A stretch of 64,000 nucleotides of DNA from Actinomadura oligospora ATCC 43269 (lineage in GTDB: Bacteria > Actinomycetota > Actinomycetes > Streptosporangiales > Streptosporangiaceae): positions 168,231 to 232,230 of the forward strand of contig NZ_JADG01000017.1 in the NCBI RefSeq assembly GCF_000518265.1, written 5' to 3'. Position numbers and translations under genes: made by a program. Of the stretch, positions 38,406-47,146 are shown in pieces (the stretch's first letter is position 1; each line of letters opens with the position of its first letter). The notes under the pieces are model-generated. The model worked only from the letters and a program-made list of their open reading frames with translations, was not told the origin of the DNA and made no database searches.

Positions 38406-40924
38406 CGGCGGGGGTTGGCGCGGCGGGTCGCGGTCGCCTGGGTCGGGTCGTCCGGCCAGGGGTGGCGCGGGTAACGACCTCGCAGCTCCGCGCGGACGGC
38501 CTTGTACCCGTCCCGCCAGAACGAGGCGAGATCGGACGTCACGGCGGCGGGACGTCCGGCGGGCGACAGCAGATGCACGACGAGCGGGACGCGATTGTCC
38601 GCGATGCGGGGCGTGGCGTCCCAGCCGAACAGTTCCTGCAGCTTGACGGCCAGCACGGGATGCTCACCCGAATAGTCCACGCGCACGCGCGAGCCGGACG
38701 GCACTTCGACGTGTTCGGGCGCGAACTCGTCCAGCCGCGCGGCACACTCCCAGGGCACCAGGCCGCGCAGCGCGGACGCCACGTCGATCTTCGCCAGGTC
38801 GGCGCGGCGGCGCGCACCGGACGCGTCGATCCACCGGCCGGCGTGCTCGACCAGCGCGGCGTCGTCCGTGGCGGGCCAGGGTTCGCCCAGTTCACGGCGC
38901 AGGAACGCGAGCCGCTCGCGCAGGGCGTTCGCGGCCTCGGTCCAGCGGAGGAGAGCGGGGCCTTCGGCGCGCAGACCGTCCAGCAGCGCGCCGCGCACCA
39001 GTTCACGATCGGGGTCGCGCAGCGGACGCGCCGCCAGCTCGATCGCGCCGAGCCGCTCGACCCGGCGGGCCACGACGTCGCCGTCCCGCCAGGCCACCTC
39101 CTCGCCCGAGTGCAGCATCGGCGCGGAGGCCCGGCGGGCGACGTCCTCGTCGATCACGACGGCCTGCCGGACGCGCGCCGACGCGGCCCCGGACGGACGG
39201 TCCGCCACCGCGACCGCGAGCCACTCCGCCCGCGCGCCGGTCAGCGCCGAGCCGTCCGCCAGGTCGGCTCCGGTTCCCGACGCCATCAGGTAGCCGCCGC
39301 CACGCCGCCGGGCGACGCGTTCCGGGAACGCCAGCGCCACCACGAGCCCCGCGGACGCGTCGTCTCCGCCGCCCGCGCCGCCCCGGCCGTTCGTCGCCGG
39401 GATCGCGCGTTCGAGGCGGCGGAACTCGTCGCGCCACCGGGCGGCGTGCGCGTCGGTGGGCGGTCCCTCGCGCCGCAGCCGCCGCCAGACGGCGGTCAGG
39501 TCGTCCGGCGCCCCGGGCGGCGGCGGCTCGGACAGCAGCGCCACAACCTGCGCGGCCGTCCGCGCGCCCACGGCGGACGCGCCGTCCAGGAGGGCACGGG
39601 CCAGGCGCGGGTGGACGCCGAGCCCGGCGAGCCGCTCACCCCGGCCGGTCACCCGGCCGTCGTCGCCCGTCGCGCCGAGCGCGGCGAGCGTCGCGCGGGC
39701 CGCCGACATCGCGGCCTCGGGCGGCGGGTCGAGCAGCAGCAGCCCGGACGCGGACGGAACGCCCCAGCTGGCCGCGTGCAACGCGAACGCGGTGAGGTCG
39801 GCGAGTTCGATCTCCGGTCGCGGCCGGGCGGCCAGCCGGTCGTGCTCGGCCCGCGTCCAGCAGCGGTAGACCACGCCGGGGGCCTCGCGTCCGGCGCGTC
39901 CCGCGCGCTGGTCGGCGGCGGCCCGCGAGACCCGGACGGTGGTCAGCGCGCCGAGCCCGCGCGCATGGTCGGTGCGCGGCTCGCGGGCCAGCCCGGCGTC
40001 CACCACGATCCGGACGCCCGGGACGGTCAGGCTCGACTCGGCCACCGACGTCGCCAGCACGACGCGCCGCCGTCCGTCCGGCGGGGCGAGCACGGCGTCC
40101 TGCACGGAGGCCGGGGCCTGCCCGTGCACCTGGAGGACGTCCGCGCCGACCCCGCCGAGCATCCCGGACACCCGCGCGATCTCTCCGACGCCTGGCAGGA
40201 AGCAGAGCACGTCGCCGTCGCGTTCGGCCAGCGCCCGCCGGACGGTCGCCGCGACGTGCGAGAGCAGCGCAGGGTCGACGCGCGTCCCGTGCGGCGGCCG
40301 GACGGGACGCTCCGGTGGCGCCCACACGACGTCCACCGGGTGCAGCACGGCCTCGGCCTCGACGACGGGCGCGGGCTCGCCGTCCTCCCGGCCCAGCAGG
40401 TCCGCCCAGGGGGCGGTGTCCGCGGTCGCGGAGGCGGCGACGATCCGCAGGTCGGGACGGAGCGTCGCACGCACGTCCAGCAGGAACGCGAGCGTCGTGT
40501 CCGCGTCCAGATGCCGCTCATGGCACTCGTCCAGGATGACCGTGCGAACGCCCTCCAGCTCGGGGTCGTTCCGCAACCACTGGAGCAGGACGCCGGTCGT
40601 CAGGACCTCCACGGCCGAACCAGGCCGCCGCTCACCCCGGACGGTCACGCCGACGCGTTCGCCGACCTTCTCCCCCAGCAGCCAGGCCATGCGGCGCGCG
40701 GCGGCGCGGGCGGCGAGCCGACGCGGCTCCAGGACGACCACCCGTCCTGCCTCCTCGGGACCGTCGAGAAGACCGGCCAGAGCGAGGGGGACGTAGGTCG
40801 TCTTGCCGGTTCCGGGTGGGGCGGCGAGCACGGCGACGCCCCGCTCGCGCAGCGCCCGCCGCAGGGCGGGAACGACGGTCCGGACGGGCAGTCCGGCGAG
40901 GGCGGCGCGGCGGTCGGCGTGCAT
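38402..40924 (-). CDS. hrpB: ATP-dependent RNA helicase HrpB
   Basis: 840-aa DExH helicase. Walker A APPGTGKTTYVPLAL (about 34-48), box TTGVLLQWLRND, DECH box VILDECHERHLD (about 130), motif III AASATADT, motif VI QRAGRAGREAPGVVYRCW (about 355). The C-terminal region has the HrpB-specific domain ending VLAVKLQELFGWDATPRIAD and VTSDLASFWRDGYKAVRAEL, which is decisive for HrpB over HrpA. It acts on structured RNA, with no known essential role. Start at ATG 40924 has a weak ribosome site. Confidence 0.93.
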   Translation of the reverse strand: MHADRRAALAGLPVRTVVPALRRALRERGVAVLAAPPGTGKTTYVPLALAGLLDGPEEAGRVVVLEPRRLAARAAARRMAWLLGEKVGERVGVTVRGERRPGSAVEVLTTGVLLQWLRNDPELEGVRTVILDECHERHLDADTTLAFLLDVRATLRPDLRIVAASATADTAPWADLLGREDGEPAPVVEAEAVLHPVDVVWAPPERPVRPPHGTRVDPALLSHVAATVRRALAERDGDVLCFLPGVGEIARVSGMLGGVGADVLQVHGQAPASVQDAVLAPPDGRRRVVLATSVAESSLTVPGVRIVVDAGLAREPRTDHARGLGALTTVRVSRAAADQRAGRAGREAPGVVYRCWTRAEHDRLAARPRPEIELADLTAFALHAASWGVPSASGLLLLDPPPEAAMSAARATLAALGATGDDGRVTGRGERLAGLGVHPRLARALLDGASAVGARTAAQVVALLSEPPPPGAPDDLTAVWRRLRREGPPTDAHAARWRDEFRRLERAIPATNGRGGAGGGDDASAGLVVALAFPERVARRRGGGYLMASGTGADLADGSALTGARAEWLAVAVADRPSGAASARVRQAVVIDEDVARRASAPMLHSGEEVAWRDGDVVARRVERLGAIELAARPLRDPDRELVRGALLDGLRAEGPALLRWTEAANALRERLAFLRRELGEPWPATDDAALVEHAGRWIDASGARRRADLAKIDVASALRGLVPWECAARLDEFAPEHVEVPSGSRVRVDYSGEHPVLAVKLQELFGWDATPRIADNRVPLVVHLLSPAGRPAAVTSDLASFWRDGYKAVRAELRGRYPRHPWPDDPTQATATRRANPRR

Positions 40925-41244
40925 CCGTCCAGTGTGGCGGGCCCTACGGAGCGCCGCGAACCGGGCACCCTGCGCCGACTGTGAGCAAGATCACGGGCGC
41001 GAAACCGGAACCGACCCTTGCGGCGATAGTTTCACCGAGCATTTCGCCTTTCCGACGTAGAACGTTCTAAACCCAAGGTCAAGAGCACACAGGAGAACCT
41101 TCGGCAGAACGTCCCCATAGCAATATCTCTTGCGCTCCGGTAGCGCTTCAGCCTCACTTCCCTCACCCCATGACGGGCTGTCCCAATCTCGCGGGTATCT
41201 CCATAATTGGAGTCGTCACCGCAGGTGCGAGGGAGGGACGGGCG
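40925..41244. other. 320-bp intergenic region with a perfect palindrome
   Basis: Between divergent hrpB and the NERD-like gene. It is noticeably more AT-rich than its surroundings. A perfect 12-bp palindrome TAGAACGTTCTA lies at 41058-41069. Near the right end, CTCCA-TAAT-TGGAG (41199-41212) gives a small dyad over a CATAAT -10-like element. No gene seen. Confidence 0.5.
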
Positions 41245-42006
41245 ATGGGCGGCAGCTCCATCTATCTTCGCGACAGGAAGGCGTTCACGGGCGGAACGCC
41301 ACAGGCCGTGTACGCGGAGCTTTGGGAACGCGGACGAAAGACCAGGCTTCGGAACCGCATCATATTCGCCGTGCTGACGCTCGTTTTGTGCGGAGCCCTC
41401 GTGAACGCCGTGTTCGGCATCACGATGGCCGTCGTGGTGTCACTTCTGGACTTCTACTTCCACTGGCGCGGCTACAACGCCTCCAGTGTGTGGCGGCGCG
41501 GGCTGCGCGGCGACCAGCGCACCGACCGGCTGCTCCGGTACACCCTGGAGCGGCGCGGCCACCGGGTGCTGCACGCGCGGACCGTCCCCGGCCACGAGCA
41601 GGCCGACGAGGTCCTGGTCGGGCCGGGCGGGATCTGGCTGGTCCACAACGAGGCGTGGCACCCGGAGACCGAGATCGCCCCCTACGGCGGCAAGGTGTTC
41701 GTCGACGGCCGCACCCAGACCAAGCTGATGGCCACGCTGACCGGCTCGGCCGAGACCATCGGACGCCTGCTCACCGAGGAGACCGGCGAGAAGGTCGTCG
41801 TCCGACCGCTGCTGATCGTTCACGGCGGACGCCTAGCCCGTTCCCCGTTCGAGGCCGACGGCGTCGTGTTCGCCACGCCCTTCCGGATGCTCCGCTGGAT
41901 CCGCAAGAACCCGACCGCCGACTACTCCCACGAACAGGTCGAGTCGCTCGCCCGCACCACCGTGCACGTGCTGCCCGTCGGCCGCAGCACGATCACCGCC
42001 GCGTGA
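41245..42006 (+). CDS. NERD-like (nuclease-related) domain membrane protein
   Basis: 253 aa. An N-terminal soluble stretch of 40 residues, two close membrane helices (IIFAVLTLVLCGALVNAVFG and ITMAVVVSLLDFYFHW, about 48-80), then a domain GLRGDQRTDRLLRYTLERRG / HEQADEVLVGPGGIWLV / GGKVFVDGRTQ that follows the NERD pattern (G-x-x-E/D-x-x-V, D/E-hD-hlv, h-K). The usual second-strand D-h-V reads ADEVLVG and the Glu/Asp-Lys core is only partly conserved, so nuclease activity is uncertain. ATG 41245 is fixed by GGGAGGG. Confidence 0.72.
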   Translation: MGGSSIYLRDRKAFTGGTPQAVYAELWERGRKTRLRNRIIFAVLTLVLCGALVNAVFGITMAVVVSLLDFYFHWRGYNASSVWRRGLRGDQRTDRLLRYTLERRGHRVLHARTVPGHEQADEVLVGPGGIWLVHNEAWHPETEIAPYGGKVFVDGRTQTKLMATLTGSAETIGRLLTEETGEKVVVRPLLIVHGGRLARSPFEADGVVFATPFRMLRWIRKNPTADYSHEQVESLARTTVHVLPVGRSTITAA

Positions 42007-42250
42007 GGCACGGGTGAGCCTTCACCGTCCGGACGCCGCCGGACCCCGTCCGAGCGGCGCCGGCGAGGGCCCCGGGGAGGGGGTTCGCGGTGTGCGGGGC
42101 GGCCGCTTCGATCCGGACGACCTCCCGGGTCGGGCCGCTCCGCACACCGCCCGCACTGCTCGGCCACCGCGCTCGGCGGACGGACGCCGATCGGTCGAAC
42201 GCAAGCCGGTCGAGCGCGGATCGGTTGAGCAGGCGCGGGAAGCGCCTGGG

Positions 42251-42718
42251 TCAGGCGGTGGTGGAACCGGCGCCGGGGGACGTGTCCTCGGCGGTGGGGG
42301 CGACGGCGGGGCCGTCCGTCCGGGAGGTGCGCCACAGCCAGACGAGCCCGATGACCGGCAGGACGAGCGGCACGTACCCGTAGCCGCGGCCGAACCCGGA
42401 CCAGACGGTCGCGTCCGGGAACGCGGACGCGTCGGCGAGGCTCAGCGTCCCGACGACGAGCACGCCGAGCAGCTCCACCGAGCACGCCGCGACGGCGATC
42501 CGCCGCGACGTCCGGCCGCCGAACGCCAGCGCCACCGTCGCCAGGACGTAGATGACCGCGGCGACGGCCGACAGCAGGTAGGCGACCGGGGCCTCGGAGA
42601 ACTGCGTGCCGATCTGGACCCCGGCGCGCGCGCCCGCCGCCAGCGCGAACAGCGCGTAGACGGCGACGAGCAGCCGCCCGGGACCGCTGCGCGTGGACGT
42701 CGCCGGACGGTCAGACAT
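42251..42718 (-). CDS. Small membrane protein, probable pair with the gene before it
   Basis: 155 aa with four helices (LLVAVYALFALAAGARAG, PVAYLLSAVAAVIYVLATVALAF, IAVAACSVELLGVLVVGTL, YVPLVLPVIGLVWLWRT), resembling small conserved actinobacterial integral membrane proteins. Function unknown. Its start overlaps the stop of the upstream membrane-protein gene by 8 bp, so the two are probably co-translated. Confidence 0.75.
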   Translation of the reverse strand: MSDRPATSTRSGPGRLLVAVYALFALAAGARAGVQIGTQFSEAPVAYLLSAVAAVIYVLATVALAFGGRTSRRIAVAACSVELLGVLVVGTLSLADASAFPDATVWSGFGRGYGYVPLVLPVIGLVWLWRTSRTDGPAVAPTAEDTSPGAGSTTA

Positions 42719-43076
42719 TGGTCCCCTGCCAGATTTGTTGCATACGGACGATCATGACGGCGACGGCGAGGCAGGCCACGACGATCACGCCCGGCCCGTA
42801 CCGCGAGCGTTCGAGCAGGCCCCAGCCCGCACCCGCGGGCGGGATCAGCAGGATCGCCAGCAGGTAGCCCACGAACGTCGCCGAACTCTGCGGGCCCTCG
42901 TCGCCCGACAGCTTCACGAACCCCACCACCGCCTGTGTGATGAGGAGCACCTCCAGCACGCCGAGGGCGACCAGGTGCGGCACGCCCATCGCGCGGTCCC
43001 GCCAGGCGCTCCACAGGCTGTACGCGGCGGCGAGCAGCGACACCACGATGATCACGGTGGCCAGGGCGTTCGTCAT
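42711..43076 (-). CDS. Small membrane protein
   Basis: 121 aa, four hydrophobic segments (ALATVIIVVSLLAAAYSLW, LVALGVLEVLLITQAVVGFV, FVGYLLAILLIPPAGAGWGL, GVIVVACLAVAVMIV). It resembles conserved hypothetical membrane proteins of actinobacteria. First gene of a two-gene unit with the neighbour downstream, from which it differs in length and loop sequence. Confidence 0.75.
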   Translation of the reverse strand: MTNALATVIIVVSLLAAAYSLWSAWRDRAMGVPHLVALGVLEVLLITQAVVGFVKLSGDEGPQSSATFVGYLLAILLIPPAGAGWGLLERSRYGPGVIVVACLAVAVMIVRMQQIWQGTNV

Positions 43077-43226
43077 AGGGGACCAAGAGTACTACGCGCT
43101 GTAGAACATCCCGGCCGCGCCTCGTCCGGGCGGCGGTCGCGCGGCGCGTCCGGACATGACGGGAGGAAGGCGACGCGCGCAACGGTGCGGAACCGAGGTC
43201 GAGACGGACGGATCGGACGTGGAATC

Positions 43227-43934
43227 ATGGCGCCTGTGAAGGCGCTGGAGTGGCTGAACCTGACCCGGCACGGTGAGAGCACCGCCAACATCGCCTGGCG
43301 CGACGCGCACGCGCACGGGCTGGAGGAGAGCGGCATCGCCGAGCGCGACGCCGACGTGCCGCTGTCCGACCTCGGTCGCGCCCAGGCCGCCAACCTCGGA
43401 CGCTGGCTCGCCGCCCGTCCCGCCGACGAGCTGCCCACGCTGGTCTACTCGTCCCCGTTCCGGCGCGCGCTCGACACCGCCCGCATCGCCCTGGACGAGA
43501 CGCCGTTCGACCTGCCCGTCCAGATCGACGAGCGGCTCCGCGACCGGGACCAGGGCATCCTCGAGGGGCTGACCGGCGCGGGCATCCGGCGGCGCCACCC
43601 CGAGGAGTTCGAGCGCAAGCTCAAGCTCGGCAAGTTCTACTACCGTCCGCCCGCGGGCGAGTCCTGGGCCGACCTGGCGCTGCGGCTCCGGTCCTTCTAC
43701 CGCGATCTCGACCAGGACGCGGCGGGCGAGCGCGTCCTCGTCGTCGCGCACGACGCGATCGTCGTGACCACGCGCTACCTGGTGGAGGGCCTCACCGAGC
43801 AGGAGGTCCTGGAGATCGAGAAGGACTCGATCGCCAACGCCTCGATGACCCGCTGGCGGCGCGGTGGCGACCGCCTCACCCCGGTCGTCTACAACGACGT
43901 CGCCCACCTCGCCGAGATGCCCGCCGCCAGCTGA
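43227..43934 (+). CDS. Histidine phosphatase family protein
   Basis: 235 aa phosphoglycerate-mutase-like phosphatase. RHGE motif LTRHGESTANIA with the nucleophilic His (about residue 14), Arg pocket SSPFRRALDTARIAL, Glu in RDQGILEGLTG, and second His in VLVVAHDAIVVT. Substrate could be a sugar phosphate or a small phospho-compound. ATG 43227 is used; GTG 43236 is close. It is convergent with the GAF regulator gene (13 bp apart). Confidence 0.88.
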   Translation: MAPVKALEWLNLTRHGESTANIAWRDAHAHGLEESGIAERDADVPLSDLGRAQAANLGRWLAARPADELPTLVYSSPFRRALDTARIALDETPFDLPVQIDERLRDRDQGILEGLTGAGIRRRHPEEFERKLKLGKFYYRPPAGESWADLALRLRSFYRDLDQDAAGERVLVVAHDAIVVTTRYLVEGLTEQEVLEIEKDSIANASMTRWRRGGDRLTPVVYNDVAHLAEMPAAS

Positions 43935-43947
43935 TCCCACGTCCCGG

Positions 43948-45357
43948 TCAGGACGGACGGCAGCGCGCGGCGGCGGTGATGCGGCGCGGATCGTCCGCGG
44001 GGAGGATCTCCACGAGCCGTTCGTGCACCTCCAGGTCGGCGCGTCCGGCGTCGGTCCGCGCGAACCGCCAGAGCGCCTCGGCGTCGTCGCGGTCGAGGAG
44101 CTGCCGCCTGATCCGTCCGGTGATCTCGTCGCGTTCGGCGCGGATCGCGGGTGAGTCGGACGAGGGCAGCAGCTCGCCCTGGAAGAGCCGGGCGGCGGTC
44201 GCGACGTCCCCCTCGTCCAGCAGCCGCCGGACGACCAGGAAGTCGGCCTCGACCTCGCAGCCGATCCGGTAGGGCTTGGCGCGGACCATCCCGCCGAGCC
44301 GGTCACGCAACCGGTGGATCTCCGCCCGGACGGTCACAGGACTCCCCTCCCCATCCCCGTACAGGCACGCCGAGAGCCGGTCGCCGCTCAGCCCGCCGGG
44401 ATGCATGGCCAGCAACGCGAGGATCTCCGCGTGCCGCAACGACAAGGGCAGCCTCCGGGCGTCCAACCGCGCGTACGGACGCGCCGCACCGAGCAGGCTC
44501 AACGTGAGGGACGGCTGCGACCCACGCTGCACACCCGCGAACCCCGCCGGAACACCCGTAGGCCGTGGACACAGCAGGAACACCTCGCCGAGCGGCTCAG
44601 CGAACGCGCGCCGCCCGTCCGGGAGGATGAGCAGGTCATCGGGCAGGGGCAGACCCAGCCGCCGTCCCCGCCAGGCCGCCGGACCACCCGCCAGGACGCG
44701 TCCCGTCGACGTCACCAGGATTCCGCGCGCGCCCGCATGCCGTCCGTACCGCTCGCGCAGCTCCTCGTCACGGCGGACGACGGCCAGCTCGAGCCGCGCC
44801 TCGGCCAGCCGCGCCGCCGCCGTGACCAGCGACGGAACCGCCGGGTGCAGCCGCCGCGCGACCGTGCCGGCCGCCACGCAGCCCACGACCCCGCCGGTGT
44901 CCGGATCGATGACCGGCGCGCCCGCCTCCGACCAGGGATGCAGCACCAACGCCAGATGCTCGGTCGAGGACACGACCTGAGGACGGCCGGTGGCGAGCGA
45001 CGTCCCCACGCCGTTGGTCCCGACGGCCTCCTCAGACCAGCACGCCCCCTCCGACAACCCGACCCGGTCGGCCTCGCGCAACGCCGCGGACGTCCCGTCC
45101 CGCCACAACACGAGCCCGGTCGCGTCCGTGACCACGACCAGGTTCTCGGCCGGATCGAGGACGGCGCGCAACGTGTCCAGATGCGGCCCCAGCGGATGGG
45201 CCGCCCTCGCCCGGGCGACGGTCCGAGGGTCGTTCACCACCGGGGCACCCCGAAGGCGCGTGTCCACTCCGGCCGCCCGGCACCGCCGCCACGACTCCCC
45301 GATCACCGGCCGCACCGTCTGGAACGGCCCGTCCCTCACCACCCGCGCCGCCCCCAC
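43948..45357 (-). CDS. GAF domain transcriptional regulator with winged-helix C-terminus
   Basis: 469 aa. The N-terminal part (VIGESWRRCRAAGVDTRLRG, then ENLVVVTDATGLVLWRDG and EGACWSEEAVGTNGVGTSLA) is the AcoR-type sensor region with a GAF fold that binds a small molecule. There is no sigma-54 AAA domain; instead the C-terminus is a winged-helix of OmpR/SARP type (LSLRHAEILALLAMHPGGLS, VTVRAEIHRLRDRLGG) plus a helical tail. This fused type is common in actinomycetes near dehydrogenase genes, but no dehydrogenase lies beside it here. GTG 45357 is the start. Confidence 0.85.
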   Translation of the reverse strand: MGAARVVRDGPFQTVRPVIGESWRRCRAAGVDTRLRGAPVVNDPRTVARARAAHPLGPHLDTLRAVLDPAENLVVVTDATGLVLWRDGTSAALREADRVGLSEGACWSEEAVGTNGVGTSLATGRPQVVSSTEHLALVLHPWSEAGAPVIDPDTGGVVGCVAAGTVARRLHPAVPSLVTAAARLAEARLELAVVRRDEELRERYGRHAGARGILVTSTGRVLAGGPAAWRGRRLGLPLPDDLLILPDGRRAFAEPLGEVFLLCPRPTGVPAGFAGVQRGSQPSLTLSLLGAARPYARLDARRLPLSLRHAEILALLAMHPGGLSGDRLSACLYGDGEGSPVTVRAEIHRLRDRLGGMVRAKPYRIGCEVEADFLVVRRLLDEGDVATAARLFQGELLPSSDSPAIRAERDEITGRIRRQLLDRDDAEALWRFARTDAGRADLEVHERLVEILPADDPRRITAAARCRPS

Positions 45358-46480
45358 GACGCGCCCTTCCCCACCCCGGCGGCCCCTGGGACAAGGGACA
45401 ACGGGTCACCGGCCCTTCCAGAGGAACTCGCGACCAAATCACCCCAAGCTCGGCAGGCACGCGACAGACCCGCTCCCTCCGCCATGGGACCCCCCTGGGG
45501 CCAGGTACCTCCGACGTCACGAGAATCGGCCCCGACATGCCGCAACGCAACCATTCCCCGGAACTCCCCAGCCGCCCCGAGGAGTCGCAACCTGAATGCA
45601 ACGTCGCGTCCCCTACTCTCCCTGACCACCAGCCAGCGGCCCCACCGCCCCGAGCACCTTCGGGGGGGAGGTACACAGGACGGCGGGGCCGCCCACCCCC
45701 CTCCCCACGCACCACTACGGCCAAGCCCTCACACGCACCACCACACCCCACACGCAACCCGTGGCCCAACATCCCCAATCACCCAAAGCCCACACCCCAC
45801 GCCACCACCCCCACTCCGACACCCCACACCCGCGCCCCGCGCCCCGCGCGTGGTGGCCCCACCCGTGCGACCACGGCCCGGCGCACCGAGGGGAGCAACT
45901 TCGGTCCCGCACCCGCCGATGCGACGCGCCCGCCCGATCCCAGCCCAGCACCCCACGCGGGCGACCGCAGTGGCGCCCCGCCCCTGCCGACCACAGCCCA
46001 GCACGCCGACCGCAGGGCACGCCTGACGTGCCGCGCAGGCGACCGCGGTCCCGCACCACCACCACCCGGCCTGCCACTCACGACCACAGGCTGACGTCCC
46101 GCCCGCGCAACCATGGCCCGGCCTGCCACGGACGACCGCGGCCCTGCCTGCCGACCCCACGATCGCGCCCCGCACCGCGCTAGCGACCGTAGTGGCACCA
46201 CGTCTGACACGGCGGCCCGGCATGCCGCGCGGACCGTTGCGGCGCGGCGCGCCGACCGCACGCCACAGCCTGGCGTGGCGTGGGGACGGGCACGGTCCCG
46301 CACGACGACGACCCGGCCGGCGAGGGAGGGACTTCGGTTACGCTCCCCGCCCGGCGGCGCGGCGGTCTGGCATGCCACGTGGACGACTGCGGCCTGGTGC
46401 GCCGACCGCACGACAGGGGCTGGCGTGGCGTGGGGACGGGCGGGGGCCGGTGTTGGGCGGCGGGCGGGCAGAATGCGGGC
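45358..46480. other. 1.1-kb gene-free region with strong strand skew and degenerate repeats
   Basis: The top strand is C-rich and G-poor from about 45480 to 46100, with long CCACC/CACC runs, then becomes more balanced. Open frames exist on both strands only because stops are rare at this composition; none resembles a protein. From about 45830 the DNA is built of diverged direct repeats. The SDR gene starts at the right end. Confidence 0.7.
46211..46441. repeat. Imperfect 81-bp direct repeat, 150 bp apart, with older copies to the left
   Basis: Copies at 46211-46291 and 46361-46441 differ at about 14 positions by eye and end in the identical TGGCGTGGCGTGGGGACGGG. A more diverged copy lies near 46115-46170 (GGCCCGGCCTGCCAC and onward). 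A linked element CGGTCCCGCAC + triplets + CCCGGCC occurs at about 46047 and 46292. Confidence 0.7.
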
Positions 46481-47146
46481 ATGACCGAAACCTCCAGTGC
46501 TGATGGCCGGGTGATCGTTGTGACCGGGGCGAACGGCGCCTCGGGACGTGCGGTGACCGAGCGGCTCGCCGCCGACGGCGCGCTCGTGATCGCCGCCGGG
46601 CGCAGCATCCGCCCATGGGACTCCCCGAAGATCGTTCCCACGGCCGTCGACCTGCTCGATCCGGACGCGACCCACAGGTTCGCCGACGAGGTGATCTCCG
46701 AGCACGGACGCGTCGACGGGCTGATCCACCTGGTCGGCGGTTGGCGCGGCGCCCCGTCCTTCGCCGGGACCGACCTCGCGGACTGGACGTTCCTGCACGA
46801 CCAGGTCGTCCGGACGCTCCAGCACACCACGCTCGCCTTCCACGACGCGCTGCGCGACGCCCCCGCCGGGCGCTTCGCGATGGTGTCCCAGCCCGCCGCC
46901 CGCCGGCCCGACGCGCGGTCGGCGACCTACGGCGCGGCCAAGGCCGCCGCCGAGACCTGGACCCTCGCGATGGCCGCCTCCTTCGCGTCCGCCGAGGGAG
47001 GCGCCGCCACGATCCTCGTCGTGAAGGCGCTGGTCAGCGAGGCGAAGCCGGGCCTCACTACGGTGGACGACCTCGCCGCGACCGTCTCCGGCCTCTGGAA
47101 CCGGCCCGTCTCCGAGTTGAACGGATCCCGTCTTGAGCTCTTCTGA
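46481..47146 (+). CDS. Short-chain dehydrogenase/reductase (SDR)
   Basis: 221 aa Rossmann enzyme. Cofactor motif VIVVTGANGASGRAV (residues about 11-25) is the TGxxxGxG turn, and the active site shows Tyr and Lys in SATYGAAKAAAE with SQP upstream in place of a clear Ser. Short for the family. ATG 46481 has no ribosome site, so a leaderless transcript is possible. It overlaps the following threonine aldolase gene by 14 bp, suggesting the two act on related substrates (a keto or hydroxy amino acid), which is inference. Confidence 0.85.
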   Translation: MTETSSADGRVIVVTGANGASGRAVTERLAADGALVIAAGRSIRPWDSPKIVPTAVDLLDPDATHRFADEVISEHGRVDGLIHLVGGWRGAPSFAGTDLADWTFLHDQVVRTLQHTTLAFHDALRDAPAGRFAMVSQPAARRPDARSATYGAAKAAAETWTLAMAASFASAEGGAATILVVKALVSEAKPGLTTVDDLAATVSGLWNRPVSELNGSRLELF

